Origin: Desulfobacterales bacterium
GTDB lineage: Bacteria > Desulfobacterota > Desulfobacteria > Desulfobacterales > UBA2174_A
Assembly (NCBI GenBank): GCA_025454075.1
Contig: JALOPD010000058.1
Coordinates: forward strand, 1 to 24,730
Direction of reading: 5' to 3'
DNA length: 24,730 nucleotides
The notes beneath the pieces are model-generated. The model saw only the letters and a program-made list of their open reading frames with translations, did not search any database and was not told the origin of the DNA. This document shows positions 12,856 through 21,862 of this stretch, piece after piece. Numbering within the stretch: the first letter of the stretch is position 1; each line of letters begins with the position of its first letter. The translations under genes were made by a program, and so were the position numbers.

Positions 12856-15009
12856 ATGCCGGCCCGCCACCTGACCATCGCCCTCGCGGGCAACCCGAAC
12901 TCCGGGAAGACCTCCATCTTCAACAACCTGACCGGCACCCGCCAGAAGGTCGGCAACTGGCCGGGCGTCACCGTCGAAAAAAAAGAGGGACACATCAGCC
13001 GCTCCGGGGTCGATCTGACCATCGTCGACCTGCCCGGCACTTACAGCCTCACGCCGTTTTCCATCGAAGAGGTCGTGGCCCGCAACTATCTCTTGGACGA
13101 GCGGCCGGACGTCGTCATCGTCATCATCGACGCCTCCAACCTGGAGCGCAGCCTCTACCTCGCCACCCAGATCCGGGAGCTGGACTGCAAGGCGCTTTTC
13201 GCGCTCAACATGGCGGACATGGCCCGCGCTCGCGGCACGAAAATCGACGGCCGCAAGCTGTCCGAGCTGCTGGACCTGCCGGTGGTCTTCACCGTCGGCA
13301 ACCGCAACGAAGGCATGGACCAGCTGCTGGAGCAGGCCATCCGCTTGGCCGAGTCCGCCGCCCCGCCGGCGCGGACGCGGCGGGTGAAATACAGCGCCGA
13401 CATCGAGGAGGCCATCGGCCGCCTGACCGTTTTCATGGAGAGCAAGACCGACGGCCGGCTGCCCTATCTCCCGCGCTGGGTCGCCGTCAAGCTGCTCGAG
13501 GACGACGCCATCGTCAAGGAGCGGCTGATCGCGGCAGCCCCCGACGCCGGCCGCCAGATCCTGCAGGCCGCCCAGGCCCTGCGCAAACACCTCACGGACC
13601 GCTTCGACGAGGACCCGCAGATCGTCATGACCGACGAGCGCTACGGGTTCATCGCCGGGATCGTGCGCGAGGTGCAGACCTCCACCACCCAGCAGCGGGT
13701 CGACGTCTCCCGCAGCATCGACCTGGTCCTCACCCACCGGCTCGCCGGGTTTCCCATTTTCATTTTTTTCATCTGGGCCATGTTCCAGTTGACCTTCACG
13801 CTGGGGGAATACCCGGTGAAGTGGATCGAGGCCGGTGTGGACCTGACGGCCGGGGCCGCGGCCTCTTTGATGCCGGAGGGGATCCTGAAGAGCCTGGTGG
13901 TCGACGGGGTCATCGCCGGCGTCGGCAGCGTGGTCAAGTTCATGCCCAACATCCTGATCCTGTTTTTCTGCATCGCGCTTTTCGAGGACACCGGCTACAT
14001 GGCGCGCTCGGCCTTCCTTATGGACCGGATCATGCACCTGATCGGCCTGCACGGGAAGTCCTTCATCCCGATGCTCATGGGGTTCGGCTGCAACGTGCCG
14101 GCCATCATGGCGGCGCGCACCCTGGAGAGCGAAAAGGACCGCATCCTCACGATCCTCATCACGCCCTTCATGTCCTGCTCGGCCAAGCTCCCGGTCTACG
14201 TCGTGCTCGCGGGGGCCTTCTTCGGGGTTCGGGCCGGCACGGTAATCTTCGGCCTTTACCTGCTGGGGATCGTGCTGTCCATCCTCACGGGGCGGCTCTT
14301 CCGCTCCACGCTGCTCAAGGGCGCGGATGCCCCCTTCGTGATGGAGCTGCCGCCCTACCGGATGCCCATGGCCAAGAGCCTCCTGATCCACATGTGGGAC
14401 CGCAGCAAGCTCTTTCTGCGCAAGATGGGCAAGGTCATTCTGCTCGGGTCGGTGATTGTGTGGGCGCTTTCATCCTTCCCGCGCGCGGTTCCGACCTTCC
14501 CCGAAGGCGCGGCGGAGAGCCGGCCGGCGGCTGCCGTCTCGCAGGCGCAGGGCAGCGAGGCAGGCTCCTCGGAAATCGCTGACGAGATCCGCCGCATGCA
14601 GAGGACCCAGCAGGCCGAGAGCTCCTACATCGGCCGGCTCGGCCGTTTTGTCGAGCCGTTGTTCGCCCCCCTGGGGATCGACTGGCGCGGCGGGGTGTCG
14701 CTGATCTCCGGGTTCGTGGCCAAGGAAATCGTGGTCAGCACCATGGGCGTGCTGCACGCAGCGGGCGACGGCGGAGAGGAGGACGCGCTCGGGAAAGCGC
14801 TGGCCGCATCCGGCATGACCGCGCTCTCGGCCCTGTCCATGATGGTCTTCGTGCTGCTCTACCTGCCGTGCCTCGCCACCACCGCCGCCATCCGCCGGGA
14901 GACCGGCTCCTACCGGTGGATGTTTTTCAGCATCGGCTACAGCACCACGGTGGCCTGGGTGGCGGCGTTTCTGGTCTATCAGGGCGGCCGCCTGCTCGGC
15001 TTCAGCTGA
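12856..15009 (+). CDS. feoB: Ferrous iron transporter FeoB
   Basis: A 717-aa inner-membrane Fe(II) uptake protein. The N-terminal G domain has G1 at residues 12-19 (GNPNSGKT), the GNWPGVTVE switch I, G3 DLPGTYSL and a G4-type NMAD. A helical GDI-like spacer follows. The membrane part contains the two gate motifs, GFGCNVPAIMAARTLE and PFMSCSAKLPVYV, and ends with GFVAKEIVVSTMGVL and a final helical pair. Length is normal and no C-terminal FeoC-like domain is present. A linker rich in Ala, Glu and Ser (about residues 546-585) separates the last membrane blocks. Iron supply fits the many iron proteins upstream. Confidence 0.96.
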   Translation: MPARHLTIALAGNPNSGKTSIFNNLTGTRQKVGNWPGVTVEKKEGHISRSGVDLTIVDLPGTYSLTPFSIEEVVARNYLLDERPDVVIVIIDASNLERSLYLATQIRELDCKALFALNMADMARARGTKIDGRKLSELLDLPVVFTVGNRNEGMDQLLEQAIRLAESAAPPARTRRVKYSADIEEAIGRLTVFMESKTDGRLPYLPRWVAVKLLEDDAIVKERLIAAAPDAGRQILQAAQALRKHLTDRFDEDPQIVMTDERYGFIAGIVREVQTSTTQQRVDVSRSIDLVLTHRLAGFPIFIFFIWAMFQLTFTLGEYPVKWIEAGVDLTAGAAASLMPEGILKSLVVDGVIAGVGSVVKFMPNILILFFCIALFEDTGYMARSAFLMDRIMHLIGLHGKSFIPMLMGFGCNVPAIMAARTLESEKDRILTILITPFMSCSAKLPVYVVLAGAFFGVRAGTVIFGLYLLGIVLSILTGRLFRSTLLKGADAPFVMELPPYRMPMAKSLLIHMWDRSKLFLRKMGKVILLGSVIVWALSSFPRAVPTFPEGAAESRPAAAVSQAQGSEAGSSEIADEIRRMQRTQQAESSYIGRLGRFVEPLFAPLGIDWRGGVSLISGFVAKEIVVSTMGVLHAAGDGGEEDALGKALAASGMTALSALSMMVFVLLYLPCLATTAAIRRETGSYRWMFFSIGYSTTVAWVAAFLVYQGGRLLGFS

Positions 15010-15331
15010 GCCTCGTTCCATCTCGTTCATTCGTTCATCTCCTTGGTTGTTTTGGCATCGTTCCGCATGCTATAGTCCGTCCGGCGTCAAGTGGTTCCGT
15101 CGATGCACCCAACCTTTTCACCGCACCCGCATTCTCGAAGCCGAACCATTCGAGGAGTTGACCGGTGGACCGCTGCTGCCGCGCGCATCCCGACCCGGCG
15201 TCATTCAAGTCCTCTCCGTTTCGGCTTTTTCTATCCCGGTTTTCTAATATCAAATCTCAAATTTTAAATTTGAGATCCTTGGCCGAAAGCGGCAGCATTT
15301 TGATTCAAATACGAATGCGAAAGGAGGCAGC
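15010..15331. other. 322-nt intergenic region after feoB
   Basis: No gene is supported. It contains short CTCGTTC/TTCATTCGTTCAT direct repeats (about 15012-15038) and a perfect AT-rich palindrome (15254-15276). Base composition drops sharply in the last 90 nt, which probably holds the promoter of the DinB gene, though no clear -35/-10 pair was found. Confidence 0.6.
15254..15276. repeat. Perfect 23-nt AT-rich palindrome
   Basis: ATCTCAAATTT, central T, AAATTTGAGAT: 11-bp arms around one base, in a GC-rich setting. It could be an operator or a terminator-like hairpin, but a 15-nt part (15250-15264) recurs inside the four-helix-bundle gene at 16172-16186, which favours a dispersed repeat. Confidence 0.65.
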
Positions 15332-15814
15332 ATGACGGATCGTCGAGGGGAAATCGCAGCCGAGCTCGAGAAGGGCTTGGCGGAGACCGTGGCGTTTTTC
15401 AAGTCGTTGAGTCCGGCTGAGCTTGGGACCCAGGTTTACCCGGACGGCGCGCAGTGGACGGTGCAGCAGGTGCTGGCGCATTTCGCCGCCATCGAGCGCT
15501 CCATGCACCGGCTCTTCGCGAACATCCTGGCCGGCGGCCCGGGCGCGCCGCCGGATTTCGACTTCGAGCGCTACAACCTCTCCCAGACCCGCAAATACGA
15601 AGGTTTCACGCTCGATGAGCTGATCGAACGGTTCAAGGCCGTGCGGGGGGAGACCGTCCGCATCGTCCGGGAGATGCAGGAAGAGGACCTCGACCGCGAA
15701 GGTATGCACGCCTTTCACGGCCATGGCCGCCTCGACCGCTTCATCCGCTGGGCTTACGAGCACGTCCGCCTCCACGAGGAGGACATCCGCAAGGTTCTGA
15801 AAAATTCTGCATAA
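15332..15814 (+). CDS. DinB-family protein
   Basis: A 160-aa four-helix DinB/YfiT-like protein. The metal triad expected for the family is present: H50 (VLAHF) and H144-x3-H148 (EHVRLHEEDI). It also has the ERSMHRLFANIL helix. DinB-like proteins include thiol S-transferases and hydrolases using Ni, Zn or Fe; the substrate here cannot be inferred. A strong AAAGGAGG lies 5 nt before the ATG. Its stop codon is part of a 27-bp direct repeat that recurs at the end of the next gene. Confidence 0.9.
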   Translation: MTDRRGEIAAELEKGLAETVAFFKSLSPAELGTQVYPDGAQWTVQQVLAHFAAIERSMHRLFANILAGGPGAPPDFDFERYNLSQTRKYEGFTLDELIERFKAVRGETVRIVREMQEEDLDREGMHAFHGHGRLDRFIRWAYEHVRLHEEDIRKVLKNSA

Positions 15815-15838
15815 CTGCGACCGGATCTGTCACAACGG
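15812..15838 (+). repeat. 27-bp direct repeat flanking the four-helix-bundle gene, left copy
   Basis: Matches 16390-16416 at 22 of 27 positions (core TAACTG-GACCGGAT--TG-CACA). The first three bases are the TAA stop of the DinB gene. Confidence 0.7.
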
Positions 15839-15891
15839 TATGAAACTGGTTAGGCTCAACCAACCGCCTACCTGACAAAAGAGAGCATGCC

Positions 15892-16392
15892 ATGACCTTT
15901 GCACGATTTGAGGACATACCTGCCTGGCAGGAAGCCGTCCGTTTGGCCGAAGGGGTCTACGACATGACCGAAAGCAAAAACTGGCCCGGCCGCCGAAGCC
16001 TGCAGGATCAGTTGGAGCGAGCCGCGCTTTCGGTATCCAACAACATCGCCGAGGGTTTCGAACGCGGCACCACCAACGAGCTTCTGGCGTTTATCTATAT
16101 TTCGCGCGGCTCCGCCGGCGAAGTTCGCTCCATGCTGTGCTTCTTGGAGCGCCGCAAGGCCTTCGGCGATTTCAAATCTCAAATTTCAAAACTCAAATCC
16201 ACAGCCAAGAGTTGCTCTCGTCAATTGCGAGGCTGGGCGGATTACCTGCAGAACTCGGAGATCAAGGGCCAGCGCCATTTAAACGATAAAGCGCGGCGGC
16301 AATACGATGCCGGGAAAAGAGCCGGCGATTTCCAACAAGAGCTTCTGGAAAAGCTTCCGCCGGATCATCCCTTGCGGAAGCGTTCACTGTAA
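15892..16392 (+). CDS. Four-helix-bundle protein (23S rRNA intervening-sequence protein family)
   Basis: A 166-aa protein of the S23/TIGR02436-type four-helix-bundle family: FEDIPAWQEAVRLAEGVYDM, LQDQLERAALSVSNNIAEGFERGT, NELLAFIYISRGSAGEVRSMLCFL. The family occurs in rRNA intervening sequences and widely in accessory regions; its biochemical role is unknown. This copy is longer than the usual ~120 aa. After the third helix it has a SQISKLKS stretch encoded by an AT-rich repeat, then a charged extension ending HPLRKRSL. It lies between 27-bp direct repeats, suggesting acquisition as a unit. Confidence 0.92.
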   Translation: MTFARFEDIPAWQEAVRLAEGVYDMTESKNWPGRRSLQDQLERAALSVSNNIAEGFERGTTNELLAFIYISRGSAGEVRSMLCFLERRKAFGDFKSQISKLKSTAKSCSRQLRGWADYLQNSEIKGQRHLNDKARRQYDAGKRAGDFQQELLEKLPPDHPLRKRSL

Positions 16393-16416
16393 CTGTGACC
16401 GGATATGCCACAGCAG
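16390..16416 (+). repeat. 27-bp direct repeat flanking the four-helix-bundle gene, right copy
   Basis: Second copy of 15812-15838; its first three bases are the TAA stop of the four-helix-bundle gene. This copy has terminal CTGTG/CACAG complementarity. Confidence 0.7.
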
Positions 16417-16471
16417 CAAGTTATTAATCGTCTCGAAATAGTATGGACCGAGAGCAACCCCCTCTCCCTTA

Positions 16472-16505
16472 CCCTCTCCCCCCGTCCTGGGGGAGTGGGC
16501 AGGGT
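16472..16505. repeat. C-rich/G-rich inverted repeat of the CCCTCTCCC type
   Basis: CTCCCCC (16476-16482) pairs with GGGGGAG (16489-16495), extended imperfectly by ACCCT and AGGGT outside. Preceded by CCCTCTCCCTTACCCTCTCC. This is the look of a dispersed non-coding repeat common in many GC-rich genomes. The 16393-16643 gap holds no gene that I support. Confidence 0.5.
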
Positions 16506-16643
16506 TTGGGGGCGTCCGTGTCTATACAATTGTGCAACCCTTACTAAGCTCAAACTAGCACTGGAAGTCGTGGGGTGCTGGCTGAAAGTTTCTTTGGAAT
16601 TCGGGAAAGAGGGGGAGAGAACAGGATATGATGCTGAAACCCG

Positions 16644-17063
16644 GCACTGAAACAGGCCGTCAGGCGCAACATTGAGCGCTTCCCCGCCGATTTCATGTTC
16701 GAGCTGACAGCCGCCGAGCTGCGGGATTGGAGATCACAATTTGTGACCTCCAAGGGGGATAAGATGGGGCTGCGGCATGCGCCCATGGCTTTCACGGAGC
16801 AGGGGGTCGCCATGCTCTCGAGCGTGCTGCGGAGCCGCCGCGCCATCCAGGTGAACATCCAGATCATGCGCGCCTTCACCGGCCTGCGCCGGATGCTCTC
16901 CGGCTACGAGGAGCTCAAGGCCAAGATCGAGGAGATGGAGGCCAAGTACGACCAAAGCTTCCAGGTGGTTTTCGAGGCGATGAAAAAGCTCTTGGAAGTT
17001 GAAGACCCCCCCAAAAGACGGATCGGCTTCACCGGGGAAGCCGTTCCCGGAGTAGCGGGTTGA
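16644..17063 (+). pseudogene. ORF6N-domain phage-type DNA-binding protein remnant
   Basis: From about 16644 the frame encodes ALKQAVRRNIERFPADFMFELT, then WRSQFVTSKGDKMGLRHAPMAFTEQGVAMLSSVL and VNIQIMRAFTGLRRML, the core of ORF6N proteins. A coiled-coil tail follows (YEELKAKIEEMEAKYDQSFQ). The N-terminal ~45 residues (normally IPIEEIE...RGQKVMLDRDLAELYGV) are missing. Just upstream GYDAETR is encoded in another frame, so a 1-nt deletion near 16643 would restore DAETR-ALKQ. Translation might still restart at ATG 16695 (122 codons). Function would be as a prophage-type regulator; the fragment suggests a decayed mobile element. Confidence 0.75.
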
Positions 17064-17145
17064 ATAGGGGTTGAAACCTGCAAGGCGAGAGCCCTGCCGC
17101 CCCCGCCAGAGGGGCTCCGCTCATAATCCTGAACAGGAGCCGGAA

Positions 17146-19368
17146 ATGACCGACCGCCTCCACGAAGAAAAAGACCGGCAGACGCTGGGGGACTCGTGTT
17201 TCGCCCACTCGCTGCCCGGCAGCCCCACGGAGAAGTGGCAGCCGCTCTGGGACCACCTTGAGCGGGTTGCCCGCGCGGCGGAGGCATGCGCCTCGAAGTT
17301 CGACTCCGCGGACTGGGCGTGGAATGCAGCGTGGCTGCACGACGCGGGGAAAGCGGCCGATGAATTCCAGACCTACCTTTTGGGGCAAAACGGCCTCGAC
17401 GACGAAGCATACGACGGGGCGGCTCCGGGAAGGGTCAACCACTCCAGCGCCGGCGCGGCGCTTGCCCATGAGCTTTTCGGCGAGTTCGCCTCGCTTCCGC
17501 TCGCCTTCATCGCGGCCGGCCATCATGCGGGGCTCCCGGATTACTGGCCCGCCGACGGCGGCCGCGGAGCGCTGCAATTCCGTCTGGAAGAAGGGAAAAT
17601 AGACCTTGGCCGCATTCGCTTGAAGGTCCAGGGGCTCGCGGCGCAGCTTCGCCGCGGCATCCGGCCCCCTGGCTTCGTCAAAAGGGACAACTTTCACCTT
17701 TGGGTCCGGATGATCTTTTCCTGCCTTGCGGACGCCGACTTCCTGGATACCGAGCGTTTCATCCAGCCCGATCAATCCACTCGGCGCGGCGGTTATCCCA
17801 TACTGGAGGAGCTGAAATCGGCCTTCGACACCCATATCGGGGAGGTTCTCGCGCGGGCGGCATCGACGCCGGTCAATGCGGCCCGCCAGGAGGTTTTGGC
17901 GGCCTGCCGCGCGGCAGCACCGCTCACCTCCAGCCTTTTCTCTCTCACCGTTCCGACCGGCGGCGGGAAAACCCTCTCGAGTGTTGCCTTTGCGCTCGAC
18001 CATGCCGTGCTCAACGGCAAATCGCACATCATCTATGTCATCCCCTACACCAGCATCATCGAGCAGACGGCCGAGGTCCTGCGGCGCATCTTCGGAGATG
18101 AACACGTCATCGAACACCACAGCAACCTCGACCCGGAAAAGGAAACCCCGCGCTCGCGGCTCGCCTCCGAGAACTGGGACGCCCCGGTCGTCGTCACGAC
18201 GAACGTCCAGTTTTTCGAAAGCCTCTATGCCGCCCGTCCGGGACGCTGCCGCAAGTTGCATAACATTGCTCACAGCGTGGTCGTTCTGGATGAGGCGCAG
18301 CTCCTCCCGCCGCAGTGGTTGTCCCCCTGCGGTGAGGCGATCGATCAACTGGTTGCAAACTATGGGGCGACGCTTCTCCTGTCGACGGCCACCCAACCTC
18401 CCTTGCCCACGCGAACCAAGGCGCGGGAGATCGTTCCAAACCCTCAAGGGCTCTACGACCGGCTCCGTCGCACAGCATACACTCTTCCGGCCGATATCAC
18501 CCGTCCCTCCGACTGGGATTAAATCGCAGCCCGACTCCAGAACCACGATCAGGTGCTCTGCGTGGTCAACACGCGTCGTGACTGCTATGACTTATTCCGT
18601 CGCATGCCGGAAGGAACGCTCCATCTCTCGGCGCTCATGTGCGGAGAGCACCGGTCGCGGGTCATCGCTCGCATCAAGGAGCACCTGGCCGCAAAGGAGC
18701 CGCTTCGTGTCGTCAGCACGCAGGTCGTTGAGGCCGGGGTCGATATCGATTTCCCCGTCGTATTCCGAGCGCTCGCCGGCCTCGACTCGATCGTTCAGGC
18801 GGCCGGCCGCTGCAACCGCGAGGGCCGGCTGAATGCCGCCGGCCGTCTTGGAGATGTGCAGGTCTTCGTTCCGCCCAAACCCGCCCCTCGGGGCATGCTC
18901 CTGAAAGCCAAAGACACGACCCGGGCCCTCATGGCGACCGGGGACCTCGACCCCGAGGACCCGCAGAAGCTCCGACGCTACTTCAAGCACTTCTATTCGC
19001 GGCTGAACGACACCGGCCGAACCTTCATGGAGCTGCTGTAAAATAATTGCCCGTATCTCTCCTTCCGCACCGCGGCGGAGCGGTTCCACTTCATTGACGA
19101 CCAGGCCCAGCAGCCGGTTTTCGTCCGCTTCGGAGAAAGCGAGCGCTGGCTTGCGGAACTCCGGCGCGAGGGTCCCAGACGCACGACCATGCGTCGCCTG
19201 CAGCGCTTCACGGTGAACCTCTCCCGCCGCGATTACGAGCGCGCCCAATCCGACGGGCTGCTCGAGCAGGTTTGGCCCGGGTTCTGGCTTTGGGTAGGAA
19301 GATACAGCGAAAACTGGGGCCTGGATCTTTTCGGCGCCGGCTGGGCGCCCGACGACCTGATAGCGTGA
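17146..19368 (+). pseudogene. cas3: Type I-C Cas3 (HD nuclease-helicase) with two in-frame TAA codons
   Basis: The 740-codon frame encodes a full-length I-C Cas3. The HD nuclease has H65-D66 (WLHDAGK), H99 and H126-H127. The helicase has Walker A GGGKT (K275), DEAQ box (D382), STAT motif III and QAAGRCNREG motif VI, with the typical C-terminal segment. Codon 459 (18520-18522) and codon 632 (19039-19041) are TAA; frame and homology continue on both sides with no indel. The first truncated product would keep HD and RecA1 but lose RecA2. The start ATG 17146 has AGGAG at 17134-17138; the frame upstream is open but not homologous. Cas3 would degrade Cascade-bound DNA. It may be inactivated, read through, or a sequencing artefact. 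Confidence 0.9.
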
Positions 19369-19390
19369 AACGACTCAACGGAGGTCGAGC

Positions 19391-20107
19391 ATGAAAGGAT
19401 TCTGTATCGAGGCAAGCGGGCCATCCGCCTGCTTCACACGGCCCGAGATGAAGGTCGAGCGCGTGAGCTACGACGTGATCACCCCCTCGGCGGCGCGCGC
19501 CATCTTCGAGGCCATCCTCTGGAAACCGGCTATCCGCTGGCGGGTGCAGCGCATCGAGGTTCTCGCCCCGATCCGCTGGATCTCAATTCGACGCAACGAG
19601 GTCGGCAAGGTCGCTTCCCCCCGGACCAGCGGGATATTCGTCGAGGACGACCGCCAGCAGCGCGCAGGCTTGCTCCTACGGGACGTGCGATACCGGCTTT
19701 ACGCGCCCTTCGAATTCATCCCGCCTGAGAAGCGTAGTCCATCAAGGAATCCCATCCCCGGGCACCTTCAAGACGATTTCGAGAGGTTGGAGCTCGAGCG
19801 GCCGGATGCCCGCTGCGACGAAACCGAGGCCAAGTACGCGGCCATGTTCAAGCGCCGGGCGAAAAAAGGGCAGCACTTCCACCAGCCCTATTTGGGGTGC
19901 CGCGAATTCGCCGCCGAGGTCCGGCTCGTCGACCCGCGCGCCGAGCCCGCCACGCCGATCCCTGAGACCCGCGACCTGGGATGGATGCTCTACGATCTCG
20001 ATTTCTCCGATCCGGCCGACCCCAAGCCGCTCTTTTTCCGGCCCCAGATGAAAAACGGCGTCATCGATGTTCCCGACCCCGGCAACACCGAGGAGGTGCG
20101 CGGATGA
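19391..20107 (+). CDS. cas5c: Cas5c (Cas5d), type I-C crRNA-processing endonuclease
   Basis: A 238-aa Cas5 of the I-C type, which in this subtype replaces Cas6 by cutting pre-crRNA and then stays on the crRNA 5' handle in Cascade. Recognisable blocks are FTRPEMKVERVSYDVITPSA, ARAIFEAILWKPAIRW and the basic MFKRRAKKGQHFHQPYLG segment (about 152-168), which contains the Lys/His region used for catalysis in characterised Cas5d. GGAGG precedes ATG 19391. The stop overlaps the cas8c start as ATGA. No internal stop is present, unlike its neighbours. Confidence 0.95.
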   Translation: MKGFCIEASGPSACFTRPEMKVERVSYDVITPSAARAIFEAILWKPAIRWRVQRIEVLAPIRWISIRRNEVGKVASPRTSGIFVEDDRQQRAGLLLRDVRYRLYAPFEFIPPEKRSPSRNPIPGHLQDDFERLELERPDARCDETEAKYAAMFKRRAKKGQHFHQPYLGCREFAAEVRLVDPRAEPATPIPETRDLGWMLYDLDFSDPADPKPLFFRPQMKNGVIDVPDPGNTEEVRG

Positions 20108-21828
20108 TCCCTCAGGCGCTCAAAGAGTACTACGACAGAAAGGCGGCGGATCCGGATGCCCTCGCGCCGCCAGGATTCGAGAGGAAAGAGATCCCCTTTG
20201 TCATCCTCCTCAAAAAGGACGGAACGCCCGTCAGGCTCGAAAACACGGTGGAAGGCGAGGGCAAGGAAAAGCGGGCCAAGAGGTTCTTGGTTCCACAAGG
20301 AGTTAAAAAATCATGCAACATTGCTGCTAATCTGCTTTGGGGCAATGCCGAATACGTCCTGGGGATTCCAGAGAAAAACCCAGCCGACCGCGCCGAGAGG
20401 CAGCATGATGCTTTCATTCAGAAACTTGGTGCCCTTAAAGCCTCTGACGAGGGAATCCAGGCTGTATTGAGATTCCTCAAGCATCCCGACAAAATCAAAC
20501 TTCTGGAAGCAGTCTGCGACGGCCGGCCCCAGGACCTTTTCGCCAAGGGCGCCAACATCACCTTCTATTTGGTGGGGGATTCCGGAATCGTTGCCGAGAG
20601 AGAGGCGGTCGCCAAAGCGATCGCGGAAGCCGCATCAAGCTCCTCAAGTGAAGCCGGAGGCCTTTGCTTGGTAACGGGGGAACGTGACACCACTGAGAAC
20701 CTTCACGCGGGGATCAAGGGCGTTTATGGAGCCAAGAGCTCCGGCGCGAACATCGTATCGTTTAACCTGGACGCCTCTGAATCGTTCGGAAAAATTCAAG
20801 GGGCAAACGCCCCGGTCGGCAAGCGCACCACCTTCGCGTACACTACCGCCCTGAACCACCTGCTCGGAAAGGATTCTATGCAAAAGCTGCTGGTTGGAGA
20901 AACGACGGTCGTTTTTTGGGCGCAAAGAGACCACGAAATCGAATCGCAGCTTGCCGATTTCTTCGGCGAACCGCAGGTGGACGAACCCGGCCGCGGAGTC
21001 AAGGCCGTTGCAAGCCTCTATAACTCGATCGATAGCGGAGCCTACCTGAATGAAGAAAACAGCCGCAACCGGTTTTACATCCTCGGCTTGTCCCCCAACG
21101 CTGCCCGCATCGCGGTCCGCTTTTGGATCGTAGACACCGTCGCGGGAATCGGCAAAAAGATAAAGCGGCATTTCGACGATCTGCACATCGTCCACGGACC
21201 AGCCGAAAAGGACGTTTTTTCTCTCAAACGGCTTTTGGCATGCACGGCGGTCCAGAACAAAGCCGACAACATCCCGCCGAACGTGGCCGGGGAAGCGGTG
21301 CGCGCCATCCTGGAAGGGACGCCTTACCCGAAAACCCTGCTTCAGGCCGCCATTAGGAGGATCAGGGCCGAGCGCACGGTAACCTATTTCCGCGCGGCGC
21401 TGATCAAGGCCTGCATCAACCGGATAACCCGCTTCAAGAACCCCGCTGTGGAGGAGGAGCTGAAAATGAGCCTTGACGAGAACAACACCGACATCGGCTA
21501 TCGCCTCGGCCGGCTCTTTGCCGTGCTCGAAAAAATCCAGCAGGAGGCGAACCCCGGCATCAACGCGACCATCCGCGACCGGTTCTACGGGGCCGCCTCC
21601 GGAACCCCGGCCGCGGTGTTCGGCAACCTCATGCGGCTGAAAAACCACCATCTTTCCAAGCTGGCCGGTCAGGGCCGGAGGATCTACTTCGAGAAGCTCT
21701 TGGGTGAGATCATTTCGGGGATGCCTGCCGCCGTCGGCTTCCCAGCCCATCTCAGCCTCGAGGAGCAGGGCCGCTTTGCGATCGGCTATTACCACCAGCA
21801 GCAGGATTTCTTCGCCAAAAAGAAGTAA
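20104..21828 (+). CDS. cas8c: Cas8c (Csd1), type I-C Cascade large subunit
   Basis: A 574-aa protein of normal Csd1 length, the subunit that recognises the PAM and holds the Cascade backbone. Blocks include [109 protein letters not shown] and [14 protein letters not shown], all typical of the family. It starts with ATG 20104, overlapping the cas5c stop codon by 4 nt. The frame is intact. Around 20281-20500 the base composition is slightly less GC-rich than in neighbouring genes. Confidence 0.95.
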   Translation: MIPQALKEYYDRKAADPDALAPPGFERKEIPFVILLKKDGTPVRLENTVEGEGKEKRAKRFLVPQGVKKSCNIAANLLWGNAEYVLGIPEKNPADRAERQHDAFIQKLGALKASDEGIQAVLRFLKHPDKIKLLEAVCDGRPQDLFAKGANITFYLVGDSGIVAEREAVAKAIAEAASSSSSEAGGLCLVTGERDTTENLHAGIKGVYGAKSSGANIVSFNLDASESFGKIQGANAPVGKRTTFAYTTALNHLLGKDSMQKLLVGETTVVFWAQRDHEIESQLADFFGEPQVDEPGRGVKAVASLYNSIDSGAYLNEENSRNRFYILGLSPNAARIAVRFWIVDTVAGIGKKIKRHFDDLHIVHGPAEKDVFSLKRLLACTAVQNKADNIPPNVAGEAVRAILEGTPYPKTLLQAAIRRIRAERTVTYFRAALIKACINRITRFKNPAVEEELKMSLDENNTDIGYRLGRLFAVLEKIQQEANPGINATIRDRFYGAASGTPAAVFGNLMRLKNHHLSKLAGQGRRIYFEKLLGEIISGMPAAVGFPAHLSLEEQGRFAIGYYHQQQDFFAKKK

Positions 21829-21862
21829 ACTAAACCGCTTCCAAAATATAAAGGAGAGAAAA

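Noticed and set aside
12625..14391. Long minus-strand frame across feoA/feoB
   Set aside because: Same reason; the + strand FeoA and FeoB are unequivocal.
15045..15075. Sigma-54 promoter (TGGCA...GCA) or sigma-70 promoter (TTGTTT...TATAGT) after feoB
   Set aside because: GG-to-GC spacing is one base short for sigma-54 and the sigma-70 match is weak and about 260 nt from the next gene.
15811..15870. Integron attC-like site (GTTAGGC occurs at about 15850)
   Set aside because: No matching RYYYAAC arm with suitable inverted spacing, and no integrase in view.
16405..16650. 81-codon ORF downstream of the four-helix-bundle gene
   Set aside because: It translates a CCCTCTCCC-type non-coding repeat; only its last residues (DAETR) resemble the ORF6N family, as part of the frameshifted remnant.
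17029..17080. Possible CRISPR repeat fragment (GGGTTGAAAC resembles I-C repeat tails) before cas3
   Set aside because: Only about eight bases match, it overlaps the end of the ORF6N frame, and no second copy at repeat spacing exists. No CRISPR array was found in the window.
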